This document shows, piece by piece, positions 32,684-41,555 of a stretch of 44,808 nucleotides of DNA. The position numbers were made by a program, and so were the translations under genes. This stretch comes from Streptomyces hyderabadensis (GTDB taxonomy: Bacteria > Actinomycetota > Actinomycetes > Streptomycetales > Streptomycetaceae): assembly GCF_020404845.1 (NCBI RefSeq), contig NZ_JAIOJZ010000058.1, forward strand, positions 1 to 44,808, given 5' to 3'. The notes below the pieces were generated by a model. It worked only from the letters and a program-made list of their open reading frames with translations, was not told the DNA's origin and did no database searches. The number at the start of each line of letters is the position of its first letter. Position 1 is the first letter of the stretch.

Positions 32684-33490
32684 GTGCAGTTCCGCCAACA
32701 GGCCCTCACCAAACTCCAGTCACCGGAGGAGCTCGATCTCCCGGTGCGTTTCGCCCGTCCCCAGGGCTGGCTGGTGCTGTCCGTGACGCTGGTCGCGATG
32801 GCCGCCGCGTCCGTGTGGGCGGTGGGCGGCTCGGTGACCTCCACGGTCGCCGCCCCCGCCATCCTCACCCACGGGCAGGGCAGTTACCTCCTGCAGAGTC
32901 CCGTCTCGGGGCAGGTCACCGCGGTCCTGGCGCGTCCGGGGCAGCGGCTGGCCGCCCACGCCCCGGTACTGAAGGTCCGTACCGCCGACGGCGAGACGGT
33001 GGTCCGCTCGGTGGACGCCGGCCGGGTCAGCGCGCTCGCGGCCACCGTCGGCCAGATCATCAGTACCGGCGCGAACGTCGCCTCGGTCGAGAAGGTCGCC
33101 CACCCCGACGACCCCCTCTACGCCACCGTCTACGTCCCCGCCGAGAACGCCGCCGCCATCCCCGCGCACGCCTCGGTCGACCTGACCGTCCAGTCGGTGC
33201 CGACGCAGCAGTACGGCGTCCTGCACGGCGAGGTGAAGGCCGTGGACCGCTCGGCCCAGTCGGCGCAGACGATCGCCGCGTTCCTCGGGGACAGTCAGCT
33301 CGGCGAGCAGTTCACCGAGGACGGCAGGCCGGTGGCGGTGACGGTGCAGCTGACGGCCTCGAAGTCCACGAAGAGCGGCTACGAGTGGTCCTCGGCGGAC
33401 GGACCGCCGTTCGAACTGACCTCCATGACCCTGGCCTCGGGCTCGATCCGGCTGGCCGACCAGCGTCCCGTCGATTGGCTGCTGCCGTGA
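32684..33490 (+). CDS. NHLM-type bacteriocin secretion protein (HlyD-like adaptor)
   Basis: A 268-aa HlyD/membrane-fusion-like protein. A short cytoplasmic start (FRQQALTKLQSPEELDLPVRF) matches the usual N-terminus of NHLM secretion proteins. One membrane helix (GWLVLSVTLVAMAAASVWAV, about residues 28-47) follows. Two half-lipoyl strands then flank the middle (ILTHGQGSYLLQSPVSGQVTAVLARPGQRL and DAGRVSALAATVGQIISTGANVASV). The long coiled coil of Gram-negative HlyD is missing, as expected in a monoderm. It links the transporter to the outside. It starts at GTG 32684, and its stop overlaps the next start by 4 nt (GTGA). Confidence 0.85.
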   Translation: MQFRQQALTKLQSPEELDLPVRFARPQGWLVLSVTLVAMAAASVWAVGGSVTSTVAAPAILTHGQGSYLLQSPVSGQVTAVLARPGQRLAAHAPVLKVRTADGETVVRSVDAGRVSALAATVGQIISTGANVASVEKVAHPDDPLYATVYVPAENAAAIPAHASVDLTVQSVPTQQYGVLHGEVKAVDRSAQSAQTIAAFLGDSQLGEQFTEDGRPVAVTVQLTASKSTKSGYEWSSADGPPFELTSMTLASGSIRLADQRPVDWLLP

Positions 33491-35706
33491 GCACCGCACA
33501 GGAGACCCGGGGCAGACGCCGCGCCGCCCCGCCCGGGCGGAGCGTGCCCAAGAGCCGCGCGAAGACCGTCCGTACGCCCACCGTGCTCCAGATGGAGGCC
33601 GTGGAGTGCGGCGCCGCCTCGCTGGCGATGGTCCTGGGCCACTACGGCCGGCACGCCCCGCTGGAGGAGCTGCGGATCGCCTGCGGTGTCTCCCGCGACG
33701 GGTCCCGGGCGAGCAATCTGCTGAAGGCGGCCCGCAGTTACGGCCTGACCGCCAAGGGCATGCAGATGGACCTGGCCGCGCTCGCCGAGGTGACGGCACC
33801 GGCCATCCTCTTCTGGGAGTTCAACCACTACGTCGTCTACGAGGGCATGGGCCGGCGGTTCGGGCGGCGCGGGGTGTTCGTCAACGACCCGGGCAAGGGC
33901 CGTCGCTTCGTGTCCCTGGAGGACTTCGACGGGTCCTTCACCGGCGTCGTCCTGACCATGGAGCCCGGTGACGACTTCACGCGCGGCGGCCGCAGGCCCG
34001 GTGTGCTCGGTGCGATGCCGGCCCGGCTGCGCGGCACGGCCGGGACCCTGCCCGCCGCCGTGCTGGCGAGCCTGCTGCTGGTGGCGGTCGGCGCCGCGGT
34101 GCCCGCGCTCAGCCGTACCTACATCGACATGTTCCTGATCGGGGGGCAGACCTCGCTGCTCGGCGTGCTGTTCGCGTCGATGGGGGCGTGCGTGCTGCTC
34201 ACGGTGGTGCTGACCTGGCTCCAGCAGGCCAACCTGCTGCACGGCCGCATCATCTCCTCCACCCTGTCCAGCGCCCGCTTCCTGCGCCACCTGCTGCGGC
34301 TGCCGGTGACCTTCTTCTCCCAGCGCAGCCCCGCCGACCTGGTGCAGCGCCTCCAGTCGAACGACGCCGTCGCCGAGACGCTGGCCCGCGACCTCGCCGC
34401 CGCGGGTGTGGACGCGATCGTGGTCGTCCTGTACGCCGTGCTGCTGTACACGTACGACCCTCAGCTCACCTTCGTCGGCATCGGCGTGGCGCTGCTCAAC
34501 ATCCTCGCGATGCGGGTGGTGATCCGGCTGCGCGCGACGCGTACGGCGAAGCTGCGGGCGGACACGGCGCGGCTGACCAACACCGCGTACACCGGCCTCC
34601 AGCTGATCGAGACGATGAAGGCGACCGGCGGCGAGGACGGCTACTTCCGCAAGTGGGCGGGCCAGCACGCCACGACGCTGGAGGAGCAGCAGCGGCTCGG
34701 GGTGCCCAGTGCCTGGCTGGGCGTTCTCGCCCCGACGCTGGCGACGCTCAACAGCGCGCTGATCCTGTGGATCGGCGGCATGCGGGCGGTCGAGGGCCAC
34801 ATCTCGGTCGGTCTGCTGGTCGCCTTCCAGGCGCTGGTGGTCCGCTTCACCGCCCCGCTGACCCGGCTGAACGGCGTCGCGGGCCGCATCCAGGACTTCG
34901 CGGCCGACGTGGCCCGGCTGAAGGACGTGGAGAACTTCCGCGCGGACCCGCTCTACGACCGCCGCGGCGGCGACTCCACCCGCCGGCTGCACGGCCACGT
35001 GGAGTTGCAGAACATCTCCTTCGGCTACAACCCGCTGGACAAGCCGCTGCTCACCGGCTTCGACCTGACCGTCGGTCCGGGGCAGCAGGTGGCCCTGGTC
35101 GGCGGGTCGGGCAGCGGCAAGTCGACGGTGTCGCGGCTGATCTCGGGCCTGTACGCGCCCTGGGACGGCGTGATCCGCGTCGACGGGCAGCGGCTCGACG
35201 ACATCCCGCGCGGGGCGCTGGCGTCCTCCGTGTCCTTCGTCGACCAGGACGTGTTCCTGTTCGAGGGGTCGGTGCGCGACAACGTGGCGCTGTGGGACCC
35301 TTCGATCCCCGACGACGCCGTGGTGGAGGCGCTCCAGGACGCCGCGCTGTACGACGTGGTGATGCGCAGGCCGGGCGGCATCCACAGTCCGGTCGAGCAG
35401 GACGGCCGGAACTTCTCCGGCGGGCAGCGCCAGCGCCTGGAGATCGCGCGGGCCCTGGTGCGGCGGCCCAGCATCCTCGTCCTGGACGAGGTGACCAGCG
35501 CGCTGGACGCGGAGACCGAGCTGGTGGTCATGGACAACCTGCGCCGGCGCGGCTGCGCCTGCGTGGTGATCGCGCACCGGCTCAGCACCGTGCGGGACAG
35601 CGACGAGATCGTCGTCCTGGAGCACGGCACGGTGGTGGAGCGCGGGCGGCACGAGGAGCTGGTGGCGCGTGGGGGCACCTACGCGGCGCTGGTCGGGGAG
35701 CGGTGA
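33487..35706 (+). CDS. Bacteriocin ABC transporter with C39 leader peptidase (NHLM type)
   Basis: A 739-aa exporter. The N-terminal C39 peptidase (about residues 30-160) has an intact triad: Cys41 in VECGAASL, His114 in FNHYVV and Asp134 in VNDPGKG. It cleaves leaders after double glycine. The transmembrane domain spans about 190-470, with six helices. The nucleotide-binding domain has Walker A GGSGSGKST near 539, signature FSGGQRQRLEIA near 643, Walker B ILVLDEVTSALD near 660 and the H-loop His in VIAHRLST. It overlaps the HlyD-like gene by 4 nt and precedes the second transporter by 1 nt. It is expected to process and export the peptide at 32366. Confidence 0.93.
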   Translation: MSTAQETRGRRRAAPPGRSVPKSRAKTVRTPTVLQMEAVECGAASLAMVLGHYGRHAPLEELRIACGVSRDGSRASNLLKAARSYGLTAKGMQMDLAALAEVTAPAILFWEFNHYVVYEGMGRRFGRRGVFVNDPGKGRRFVSLEDFDGSFTGVVLTMEPGDDFTRGGRRPGVLGAMPARLRGTAGTLPAAVLASLLLVAVGAAVPALSRTYIDMFLIGGQTSLLGVLFASMGACVLLTVVLTWLQQANLLHGRIISSTLSSARFLRHLLRLPVTFFSQRSPADLVQRLQSNDAVAETLARDLAAAGVDAIVVVLYAVLLYTYDPQLTFVGIGVALLNILAMRVVIRLRATRTAKLRADTARLTNTAYTGLQLIETMKATGGEDGYFRKWAGQHATTLEEQQRLGVPSAWLGVLAPTLATLNSALILWIGGMRAVEGHISVGLLVAFQALVVRFTAPLTRLNGVAGRIQDFAADVARLKDVENFRADPLYDRRGGDSTRRLHGHVELQNISFGYNPLDKPLLTGFDLTVGPGQQVALVGGSGSGKSTVSRLISGLYAPWDGVIRVDGQRLDDIPRGALASSVSFVDQDVFLFEGSVRDNVALWDPSIPDDAVVEALQDAALYDVVMRRPGGIHSPVEQDGRNFSGGQRQRLEIARALVRRPSILVLDEVTSALDAETELVVMDNLRRRGCACVVIAHRLSTVRDSDEIVVLEHGTVVERGRHEELVARGGTYAALVGER

Positions 35707-35707
35707 G

Positions 35708-38530
35708 ATGACGACCGTGCACGAGGGGCAGGGCGATCTGGTCCTGGGGGCGCTGGGCGCGCTGGGCACCCGCGTCGACTGCTCGGGGCTCAACCGCCTC
35801 GACCTGGCGGGGCCGCAGGTGCTGTGGCTGGTGGCGTCCGGTGCGGTGGACCTGTTCGCGGTCGACGCCGGGGAGCAGGGCCACTGGCACCACCTGGGGC
35901 GCCTGGAGGCGGGCTCGGCGCTGCTCGGGCCGGTCGCCGGACCGCAGCACACCCTGGTGGCGCGTCCGCTGCGGGACTGCGTGGTGCACCGCATCGGGCT
36001 GCGCGAGCTGTACCAGCCGGCGAGCACCCAGACCTGGTCGTACGACGCGTACGGCAACCCCCAGTACGTACCGCCGACCACGAGCCCGCTGGAGTACGCC
36101 CTGGCCCTGGGCGTGGGCCGGGGCCTGACCGTCCTCTTCCAGGCGCCGCTGGCCACCGAGCGGGCCGACGCGCCCACGGACGACGACGTGTTCTGGATGC
36201 AGGTCCCGCCGGGCAGCGTGCAGTACGGGGCGGTGTACGGCGAGGAGGCGGCCGCCGACCTGCTGATGGACCCGGCGCTGTGGCAGAGCCTGGTCGACCA
36301 GCAGTACCGGCTGCTGACCACGCTGGACCGCTGGATCGAGCAGCTGGAGCGCACCCACGAGACCCGCACGGCGGCCGGGATCAAGGCCGGTGAGGCGGTC
36401 CGCGCGCAGGCCGACCGGACGCTGCTGGCCTCCATCGGCAGGCGCTCGGCGCGGCGCGCCACGGCCGCCGACGCGGACGCCACGTACGCGGCCTGCGAGC
36501 TGGTCGCCCGCGCCGCCGGGATTCCGCTGGCCCCACCGGGCCCGGGCGGCACCGAGAGCGACCGGCTCGACCCGGTGGAGCGCATCGCGCTCGCCTCGCG
36601 GGTGCGCACCAGGTCGGTGCGGCTGGAGGACCGCTGGTGGCGGGAGGACGTGGGGCCGCTGGTCGGGCACCGCACCCTGTCGGGGGCGCCGGTGGCGCTG
36701 CTGTGGCGGCGCGGGGGCTATGTGGCCGTGCATCCGGCGACCGGTCGTGAGACACCGGTGGAGCGGGCGAACGCCGGTGAGTTCGAGCCGCGCGCGGTGA
36801 TGTTCTACCGGCCGCTGCCGGAGCGCCGGCTCGGCCCGCTGCGGCTGCTGCGGTTCTGCCTGGCGGGCACCCGCCGGGACCTGACCGGCCTGCTGCTCGC
36901 CGGTCTCGTGACGGTGGCGCTCGGCGCGCTGGTGCCGATCGCGACGGGCAAGGTGCTCGGCGAGTTCGTGCCGAAGGCGCAGACCGGGCTGATCGTGCAG
37001 GTGTGTCTCGCGGTGATGCTGAGCGGTGTCGTGGCGGCGGCCTTCATGCTGCTGCAGAACCTCACCATCCTGCGCCTGGAGGGCCGGATCGAGGCGACGC
37101 TCCAGCCCGCGGTCTGGGACCGGCTGCTGCGGCTGCCGACGAGGTTCTTCACCGAGCGCTCCACCGGCGAGCTGGCGAGCGCGGCCATGGGCATCAGCGC
37201 GATCCGCAGGCTGCTCGCGGGGGTCGGTCCGACGGTCGCCCAGTCGGTGACCGTCGGGGCGATGAACCTGGGTCTGCTGCTCTGGTACAGCGTGCCGATG
37301 GCGCTGGCGGCGATCGGCATGCTGGTGGTCGTCGCCGGGGTCTTCCTGGGGCTCGGGCTGTGGCAGGTGCGCTGGCAGCGGCGGCTGGTCAAGCTCACCA
37401 ACAAGCTGAACAACCAGGCCTTCCAGACCCTGCGCGGGCTGCCCAAGCTGCGGGTGGCCGCGGCCGAGAACTACGCCTACGCGGCCTGGGCGGAGCGGTT
37501 CGCGCACAGCCGGGAGCTGCAGCGGCGGGCGGGGCGGATCAAGAACCTGAACGCGGTGCTCGGCGCGGTGTACCTGCCGCTGTGCACGCTGCTGATGTTC
37601 ATGCTGCTCGCCGGTCCGGCGCGGGGTTCGATGTCGGCCGCCGACTTCCTCACCTTCAACGCCTCGGTGACGATGCTGCTGACCTCGGTCACCCAGCTGA
37701 CCGGCGCGTTCGTGTCGGGGGTGGCGGCGCTGCCGCTGTTCGAGGAGATCCGGCCGGTGCTGGACGCGACGCCCGAGGTGCGGACGGCGAGCACCCGGCC
37801 GGGGCCGCTGTCGGGGGCGATCGAGGCGCGCCGGCTGTCCTTCCGGTACACCGACGACGGTCCGCTGGTCCTGGACGACGTGTCCTTCGACGTACGCCCG
37901 GGCGAGTTCGTCGCGGTCGTCGGGCCCAGCGGCTGCGGCAAGTCGACGCTGCTGCGCCTGCTGATCGGCTTCGACCGGCCGCTGTCGGGCAGCGTCCTGT
38001 ACGACGGCCAGGACCTGGCCGCCCTCGACCAGTCGGCGGTGCGCAGGCAGTGCGGGGTGGTGCTCCAGCACGCGCAGCCGTTCACCGGCTCGATCCTGGA
38101 CGTCATCTGCGGCACCGAGCCGTACACGCCCGAGGAGGCGATGGCGGCGGCCGAGCTGGCGGGGCTCGCGGAGGACATCAGGCGGATGCCGATGGGGCTG
38201 CACACCATCGTGTCGGGCAGCGGCGCGGTCTCGGGGGGCCAGCGGCAGCGGCTGATGATCGCGCAGGCGCTGATCCGCCGGCCGCGCATCCTCCTCTTCG
38301 ACGAGGCGACCAGCGCCCTGGACAACGAGACGCAGCGCACGGTGATCGAGTCCACCAAGGCGCTCAACGCCACCCGGGTCGTGATCGCGCACCGCCTGTC
38401 CACGGTGCTGGACGCCGACCGCGTGATCGTGATGGAGGACGGCAGGGTCGCCCAGCAGGGCCCGCCGGCCGCGCTGCTCGCCGACACGGGCGGCCGGCTG
38501 CACGAGCTGGTGCGGCGGCAGCTGGCCTGA
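35708..38530 (+). CDS. NHLM bacteriocin system ABC transporter, ATP-binding protein
   Basis: A 940-aa ABC exporter without a C39 domain. About 390 N-terminal residues precede the membrane part. Its first 110 aa (VLWLVASGAVDLFAVDAGEQGHW ... RIGLRELYQP) look like a cyclic-nucleotide-binding-type beta-roll, and a helical region follows. The membrane domain spans about 395-680. The ATPase has Walker A GPSGCGKST near 739, signature VSGGQRQRLMIAQ near 840 and Walker B ILLFDEATSALD. This is the long second ABC subunit of NHLM systems, which probably forms a heterodimer with the peptidase-bearing exporter. The ATG at 35708 lies 1 nt after the previous stop. The sensor-like N-terminus may tie export to a cellular signal. 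Confidence 0.9.
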   Translation: MTTVHEGQGDLVLGALGALGTRVDCSGLNRLDLAGPQVLWLVASGAVDLFAVDAGEQGHWHHLGRLEAGSALLGPVAGPQHTLVARPLRDCVVHRIGLRELYQPASTQTWSYDAYGNPQYVPPTTSPLEYALALGVGRGLTVLFQAPLATERADAPTDDDVFWMQVPPGSVQYGAVYGEEAAADLLMDPALWQSLVDQQYRLLTTLDRWIEQLERTHETRTAAGIKAGEAVRAQADRTLLASIGRRSARRATAADADATYAACELVARAAGIPLAPPGPGGTESDRLDPVERIALASRVRTRSVRLEDRWWREDVGPLVGHRTLSGAPVALLWRRGGYVAVHPATGRETPVERANAGEFEPRAVMFYRPLPERRLGPLRLLRFCLAGTRRDLTGLLLAGLVTVALGALVPIATGKVLGEFVPKAQTGLIVQVCLAVMLSGVVAAAFMLLQNLTILRLEGRIEATLQPAVWDRLLRLPTRFFTERSTGELASAAMGISAIRRLLAGVGPTVAQSVTVGAMNLGLLLWYSVPMALAAIGMLVVVAGVFLGLGLWQVRWQRRLVKLTNKLNNQAFQTLRGLPKLRVAAAENYAYAAWAERFAHSRELQRRAGRIKNLNAVLGAVYLPLCTLLMFMLLAGPARGSMSAADFLTFNASVTMLLTSVTQLTGAFVSGVAALPLFEEIRPVLDATPEVRTASTRPGPLSGAIEARRLSFRYTDDGPLVLDDVSFDVRPGEFVAVVGPSGCGKSTLLRLLIGFDRPLSGSVLYDGQDLAALDQSAVRRQCGVVLQHAQPFTGSILDVICGTEPYTPEEAMAAAELAGLAEDIRRMPMGLHTIVSGSGAVSGGQRQRLMIAQALIRRPRILLFDEATSALDNETQRTVIESTKALNATRVVIAHRLSTVLDADRVIVMEDGRVAQQGPPAALLADTGGRLHELVRRQLA

Positions 38531-38560
38531 GCGGCGCTCAAATGGGTACCTGTTGCCCTC

Positions 38561-39571
38561 ATGCGGATCAGCGTGGTGGATGTGGGGTCGAACACGGTCC
38601 GGCTCATGGTGGCGGACGCCGAGGGCGGGGTCCCGCTGCCGGTGCACACCGCCAAGTGGCGGCTGCGGCTGTCCGAGCAGGTCAAGCCCGGTGGCCCGGT
38701 CCCCGAAGAGGCCGTGGAGCGGCTCGTCGAGGCGGTCGCCGACGCCGGCCGGACCGCGGACCGCTGGGGCGCGTCGGGTCCGCTGGCCTTCGCGACCGCC
38801 GTGGTGCGCGCCGCGCCGAACCGGCGTGAGGTGCTGCGCACCGTCCACGCCCGCACCGGCGTGCCGCTGTGCACCCTGCCGGGCGAGGTGGAGGCGGAGC
38901 TGACCTTCCTGGGGGCCCGGCGCTGGATGGGCTGGCGGGCCGGGCCGCTCGCCCTGCTGGACATCGGCGGCGGCTCGCTGGAGATCGCGTTCGGACGCGG
39001 CCGGCTGCCGGGCTTCGTGGCCTCGCTGCCGCTGGGCGCGGCCCGGCTGACCCATGAGTTCCTGGCGGGCGGCCAGGACCCGGCGTCGCGGGATCAGCTC
39101 AAGGCCCTGCGCCGCAAGGTCCGCCACCAGCTGCGGGACGCCGCCGCGCGGATCCGCTGGGAGGGGCCGCGGACCGCCGTGGCCACCTCGCGGACCTTCC
39201 AGCAGCTCGGCCGGCTGTGCGGCGCCCCGCCGGGGCGGCACGGGCCGTTCACGGAGCGGCGGATGCTCTGTTCGGACCTGGGGGACGCGGTGGGCCGGCT
39301 GGCCGCGCTGTCCGCCGCCGAGCGGGCCCGGCTGCCCGGCATCTCGGCGCCGCGCGCGGCCCAGAGCCTGGCCGGCGCCGTGGTGGGCCACACCGCGATG
39401 AAACTGACCGGTCTCGACTCGGTGACGCTCTGTCCCTGGGCGATCCGCGAGGGCGTCCTGCTGCGCCACATCGAGGACGGCCCGTCCTGGTGGTCGGAGG
39501 TGGTCCGCCGCAGCGACGAGGCCGCTCCCCCGGCGCCGGTGCCCCTGCGCCTGGCGTCGACGTCGAACTGA
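38561..39571 (+). CDS. Ppx/GppA-family phosphatase
   Basis: A 336-aa ASKHA-fold protein. The phosphate-1 loop is VVDVGSNTVRLMV (residues 5-17), the family's catalytic Glu lies in PGEVEAELTFLG near 107-118, and the phosphate-2 loop is LLDIGGGSLEIAFG near 138-151. GAVVGHTAMKLTGLD and the closing AIREGVLL also fit exopolyphosphatase/pppGpp phosphohydrolase. It lacks the C-terminal HD domain of long forms, as is usual in actinobacteria. It starts 30 nt after the ABC transporter at ATG 38561, so it could be read through with the export operon. Whether it acts on polyphosphate or (p)ppGpp is not decidable. Confidence 0.9.
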   Translation: MRISVVDVGSNTVRLMVADAEGGVPLPVHTAKWRLRLSEQVKPGGPVPEEAVERLVEAVADAGRTADRWGASGPLAFATAVVRAAPNRREVLRTVHARTGVPLCTLPGEVEAELTFLGARRWMGWRAGPLALLDIGGGSLEIAFGRGRLPGFVASLPLGAARLTHEFLAGGQDPASRDQLKALRRKVRHQLRDAAARIRWEGPRTAVATSRTFQQLGRLCGAPPGRHGPFTERRMLCSDLGDAVGRLAALSAAERARLPGISAPRAAQSLAGAVVGHTAMKLTGLDSVTLCPWAIREGVLLRHIEDGPSWWSEVVRRSDEAAPPAPVPLRLASTSN

Positions 39572-39612
39572 CCGACGGCGAGCACGAACCGTACGAGGAG
39601 AAGGAGGACCCC

Positions 39613-39792
39613 GTGTCCCAGGACGGCGAGCACGACCACAAGCAGCCGGAGACCGCCATCGAGGAGGTGCTGCGGGAGATCGAGGAGGCCAGGCCCCGCG
39701 ACGCGGAGTCCGACGAGGGCGAGCACCGGGGCGAGGCGGGGGACGCCACCTCGCCGAACACCGGGGCCCAGAAGGACGTCGAGGGCGAGTGA
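39613..39792 (+). CDS. Small acidic hypothetical protein (59 aa)
   Basis: A 59-aa, strongly acidic protein (MSQDGEHDHKQPETAIEEVL ... EIEEARPRDAESDEGEHRG). AAGGAGG lies 5 to 7 nt upstream of the GTG at 39613. A short helix, TAIEEVLREIEEA, sits in an otherwise disordered chain. Its stop overlaps the GTG of the iron-containing redox enzyme by 4 nt, so it is part of that operon and may be a small partner. Its frame extends upstream into the Ppx gene but the strong ribosome site fixes the start. Confidence 0.72.
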   Translation: MSQDGEHDHKQPETAIEEVLREIEEARPRDAESDEGEHRGEAGDATSPNTGAQKDVEGE

Positions 39793-40880
39793 CCGACCGC
39801 TCCGCGCGGCCGGCGGGTGCCACGGCGGTGTCCGGGTACTCGCGGCGCATGGAGTACGACCGCGAAGGACCACAGCTGCCGGCGGCCCGCGGACCGGTGT
39901 CCCGGGCCGTCGGCGCGCACCTGCTCGGCACGGGCCCGCTGCCCTCCCCCGAGGCCGTCGCCGCCGCGCCCGCGTACGGCGACGACCTCCAGCTCGCCCT
40001 GTACCAGTGCTACGAACTGCACTACCGGGGCTTCGCGGGGGTGTCCCCCGACCTCGAGTGGGATCCCGGCCTGCTGGAGGTGCGGGCCGCGCTGGAGCGG
40101 CGCTTCCTGGCCGCCCTGCGGGCCGACACGCCGGTGCACGACAGCGTCGCGGACGCGGTCGGGGCACTGCTGGTCGAGCCCCTGCACGGTGAGGGCGTGA
40201 GCCATTTCCTGCGGGACGAGGGCGAGTTGTGGCAGCTGCGCGAGTACGCGGCCCAGCGCTCCCTGTACCACCTCAAGGAGGCCGACCCGCACGCCTGGGT
40301 GCTGCCGCGGCTGTGGGGCCGTTCGAAGGCGGCGATGGCGGCGGTCGAGTTCGACGAGTACGGCGGGGGCCGCGCCGACCGGGTGCACGCCCGGCTGTTC
40401 GCCGACCTGATGAGCGATCTGGACCTGGACACGACGTACGGGGCCCATCTCGACGCGGCCTCGGCCGAGTGCCTGGCCACGGTGAACATGATGTCCCTGT
40501 TCGGCCTGCACCGGTCGCTGCGCGGCGCGCTGGTGGGGCATTTCGCGGCGGTCGAGATCACCTCCTCGCCCGGTTCCCGGCGGCTGGCCGAGGCGATGCG
40601 CCGTACCGGTGCCGGTCCGGCCGCCGAGCACTTCTACGACGAGCACGTCGAGGCCGACGCGGTGCACGAGCAGATCGTGCGGCACGAGGTGATCGACGGC
40701 CTGCTGGAGCAGGAACCGGGGCTCGCGGCGGACGTCGTGTTCGGCATCGACGCGACCGGGCACCTCGAAGAGCGCTTCGGCGACCGGCTGCTCGCCGACT
40801 GGCGCGCGGGACGCTCGTCCCTGCGGACGCCGCTGCCCGCCCTGCGCCGCGCTCGCGGGGAAAGTAGCCATATTTCGTGA
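39789..40880 (+). CDS. Haem-oxygenase-like iron-containing redox enzyme (HDO)
   Basis: A 363-aa helical protein of the iron-containing redox enzyme family (haem-oxygenase-like diiron oxidase). Metal-ligand candidates are Glu and His in YELHYRGF near residue 76, Glu and His in FDEYGGGRADRVHARLF near 186-202 and the hallmark HxxxDxxH in EHVEADAVHE near 284-293. Relatives oxidise fatty acids, amino acids or guanidines with O2. The GTG at 39789 overlaps the preceding gene by 4 nt. It is followed 12 nt later by a HemK-like methyltransferase and then a CDGSH Fe-S protein. The substrate is unknown. Confidence 0.88.
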   Translation: MTDRSARPAGATAVSGYSRRMEYDREGPQLPAARGPVSRAVGAHLLGTGPLPSPEAVAAAPAYGDDLQLALYQCYELHYRGFAGVSPDLEWDPGLLEVRAALERRFLAALRADTPVHDSVADAVGALLVEPLHGEGVSHFLRDEGELWQLREYAAQRSLYHLKEADPHAWVLPRLWGRSKAAMAAVEFDEYGGGRADRVHARLFADLMSDLDLDTTYGAHLDAASAECLATVNMMSLFGLHRSLRGALVGHFAAVEITSSPGSRRLAEAMRRTGAGPAAEHFYDEHVEADAVHEQIVRHEVIDGLLEQEPGLAADVVFGIDATGHLEERFGDRLLADWRAGRSSLRTPLPALRRARGESSHIS

Positions 40881-40892
40881 CGCCCGGGGTAC

Positions 40893-41555
40893 GTGGGTTC
40901 CGTGGATTTCACGGTGCTGCCGGGCGTGTACGCCCCTCAGGAGGACACCGCCCTGCTGGCCGGGGCGCTGTCCGACGAGTCGCTCCCGCCGGGCGCGGCC
41001 GTGCTCGACGTGGGAACCGGCACGGGCGCCCTCGCCCTGGCGGCGGCGCTGCGGGGCGCCCGGGTGACCGCGGTGGACGTGTCGTGGCGCGCGGTGTGTG
41101 CCGCGCGGCTCAACGCGGCCCGGGCCGGGCTGCGGATCCGCGTCCGGCACGGCAACCTCTTCACGCCCGTGCGCGGTGAGTCGTTCGACCTGGTGCTGGC
41201 CAATCCCCCGTATGTTCCCGCGCCCGGCGCGGGCCGCCGCCCGCGGGGTGCCGCCCGGGCCTGGGACGCGGGTCACGACGGCCGTATGGTGCTGGACCGG
41301 ATCTGCCGGGAGGTGCCCGCGCTGCTGCGCCCGGGCGGTGTGCTGCTGCTCGTGCAGTCGGCGCTCAGCGATCCCGCGCGGACCGAGGCGCTGCTGCGCG
41401 AGGCGGGCCTGAAGGCCGCGGTGATCCGGCGGCGGCGGATCGCGTTCGGTCCCGTGCTGCGCGGCCGGGAGCGCTGGCTGCGGCAGCGCGGGCTGCTGTC
41501 CCTGGCCGAGCACGAGGAGGAGCTGGTGGTGGTCCGTGCCGAACTCCCCGTCTGA
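40893..41555 (+). CDS. HemK2/MTQ2-type SAM-dependent methyltransferase
   Basis: A 220-aa class I methyltransferase. SAM-binding VLDVGTGTGALALAAAL is near residues 38-54, VDVSWRAVCAARLNA near 60-74, and the catalytic NPPY is near 104-107 (DLVLANPPYVPAP). NPPY and length fit the HemK2/PrmC-like group that N-methylates glutamine, though such small NPPY enzymes also act on other amides or bases. It starts at GTG 40893. The CDGSH gene begins inside its last 20 nt, so the two are coupled. The cell's normal release factor methyltransferase is expected elsewhere; this one may serve the adjacent oxidase pathway. Confidence 0.88.
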   Translation: MGSVDFTVLPGVYAPQEDTALLAGALSDESLPPGAAVLDVGTGTGALALAAALRGARVTAVDVSWRAVCAARLNAARAGLRIRVRHGNLFTPVRGESFDLVLANPPYVPAPGAGRRPRGAARAWDAGHDGRMVLDRICREVPALLRPGGVLLLVQSALSDPARTEALLREAGLKAAVIRRRRIAFGPVLRGRERWLRQRGLLSLAEHEEELVVVRAELPV

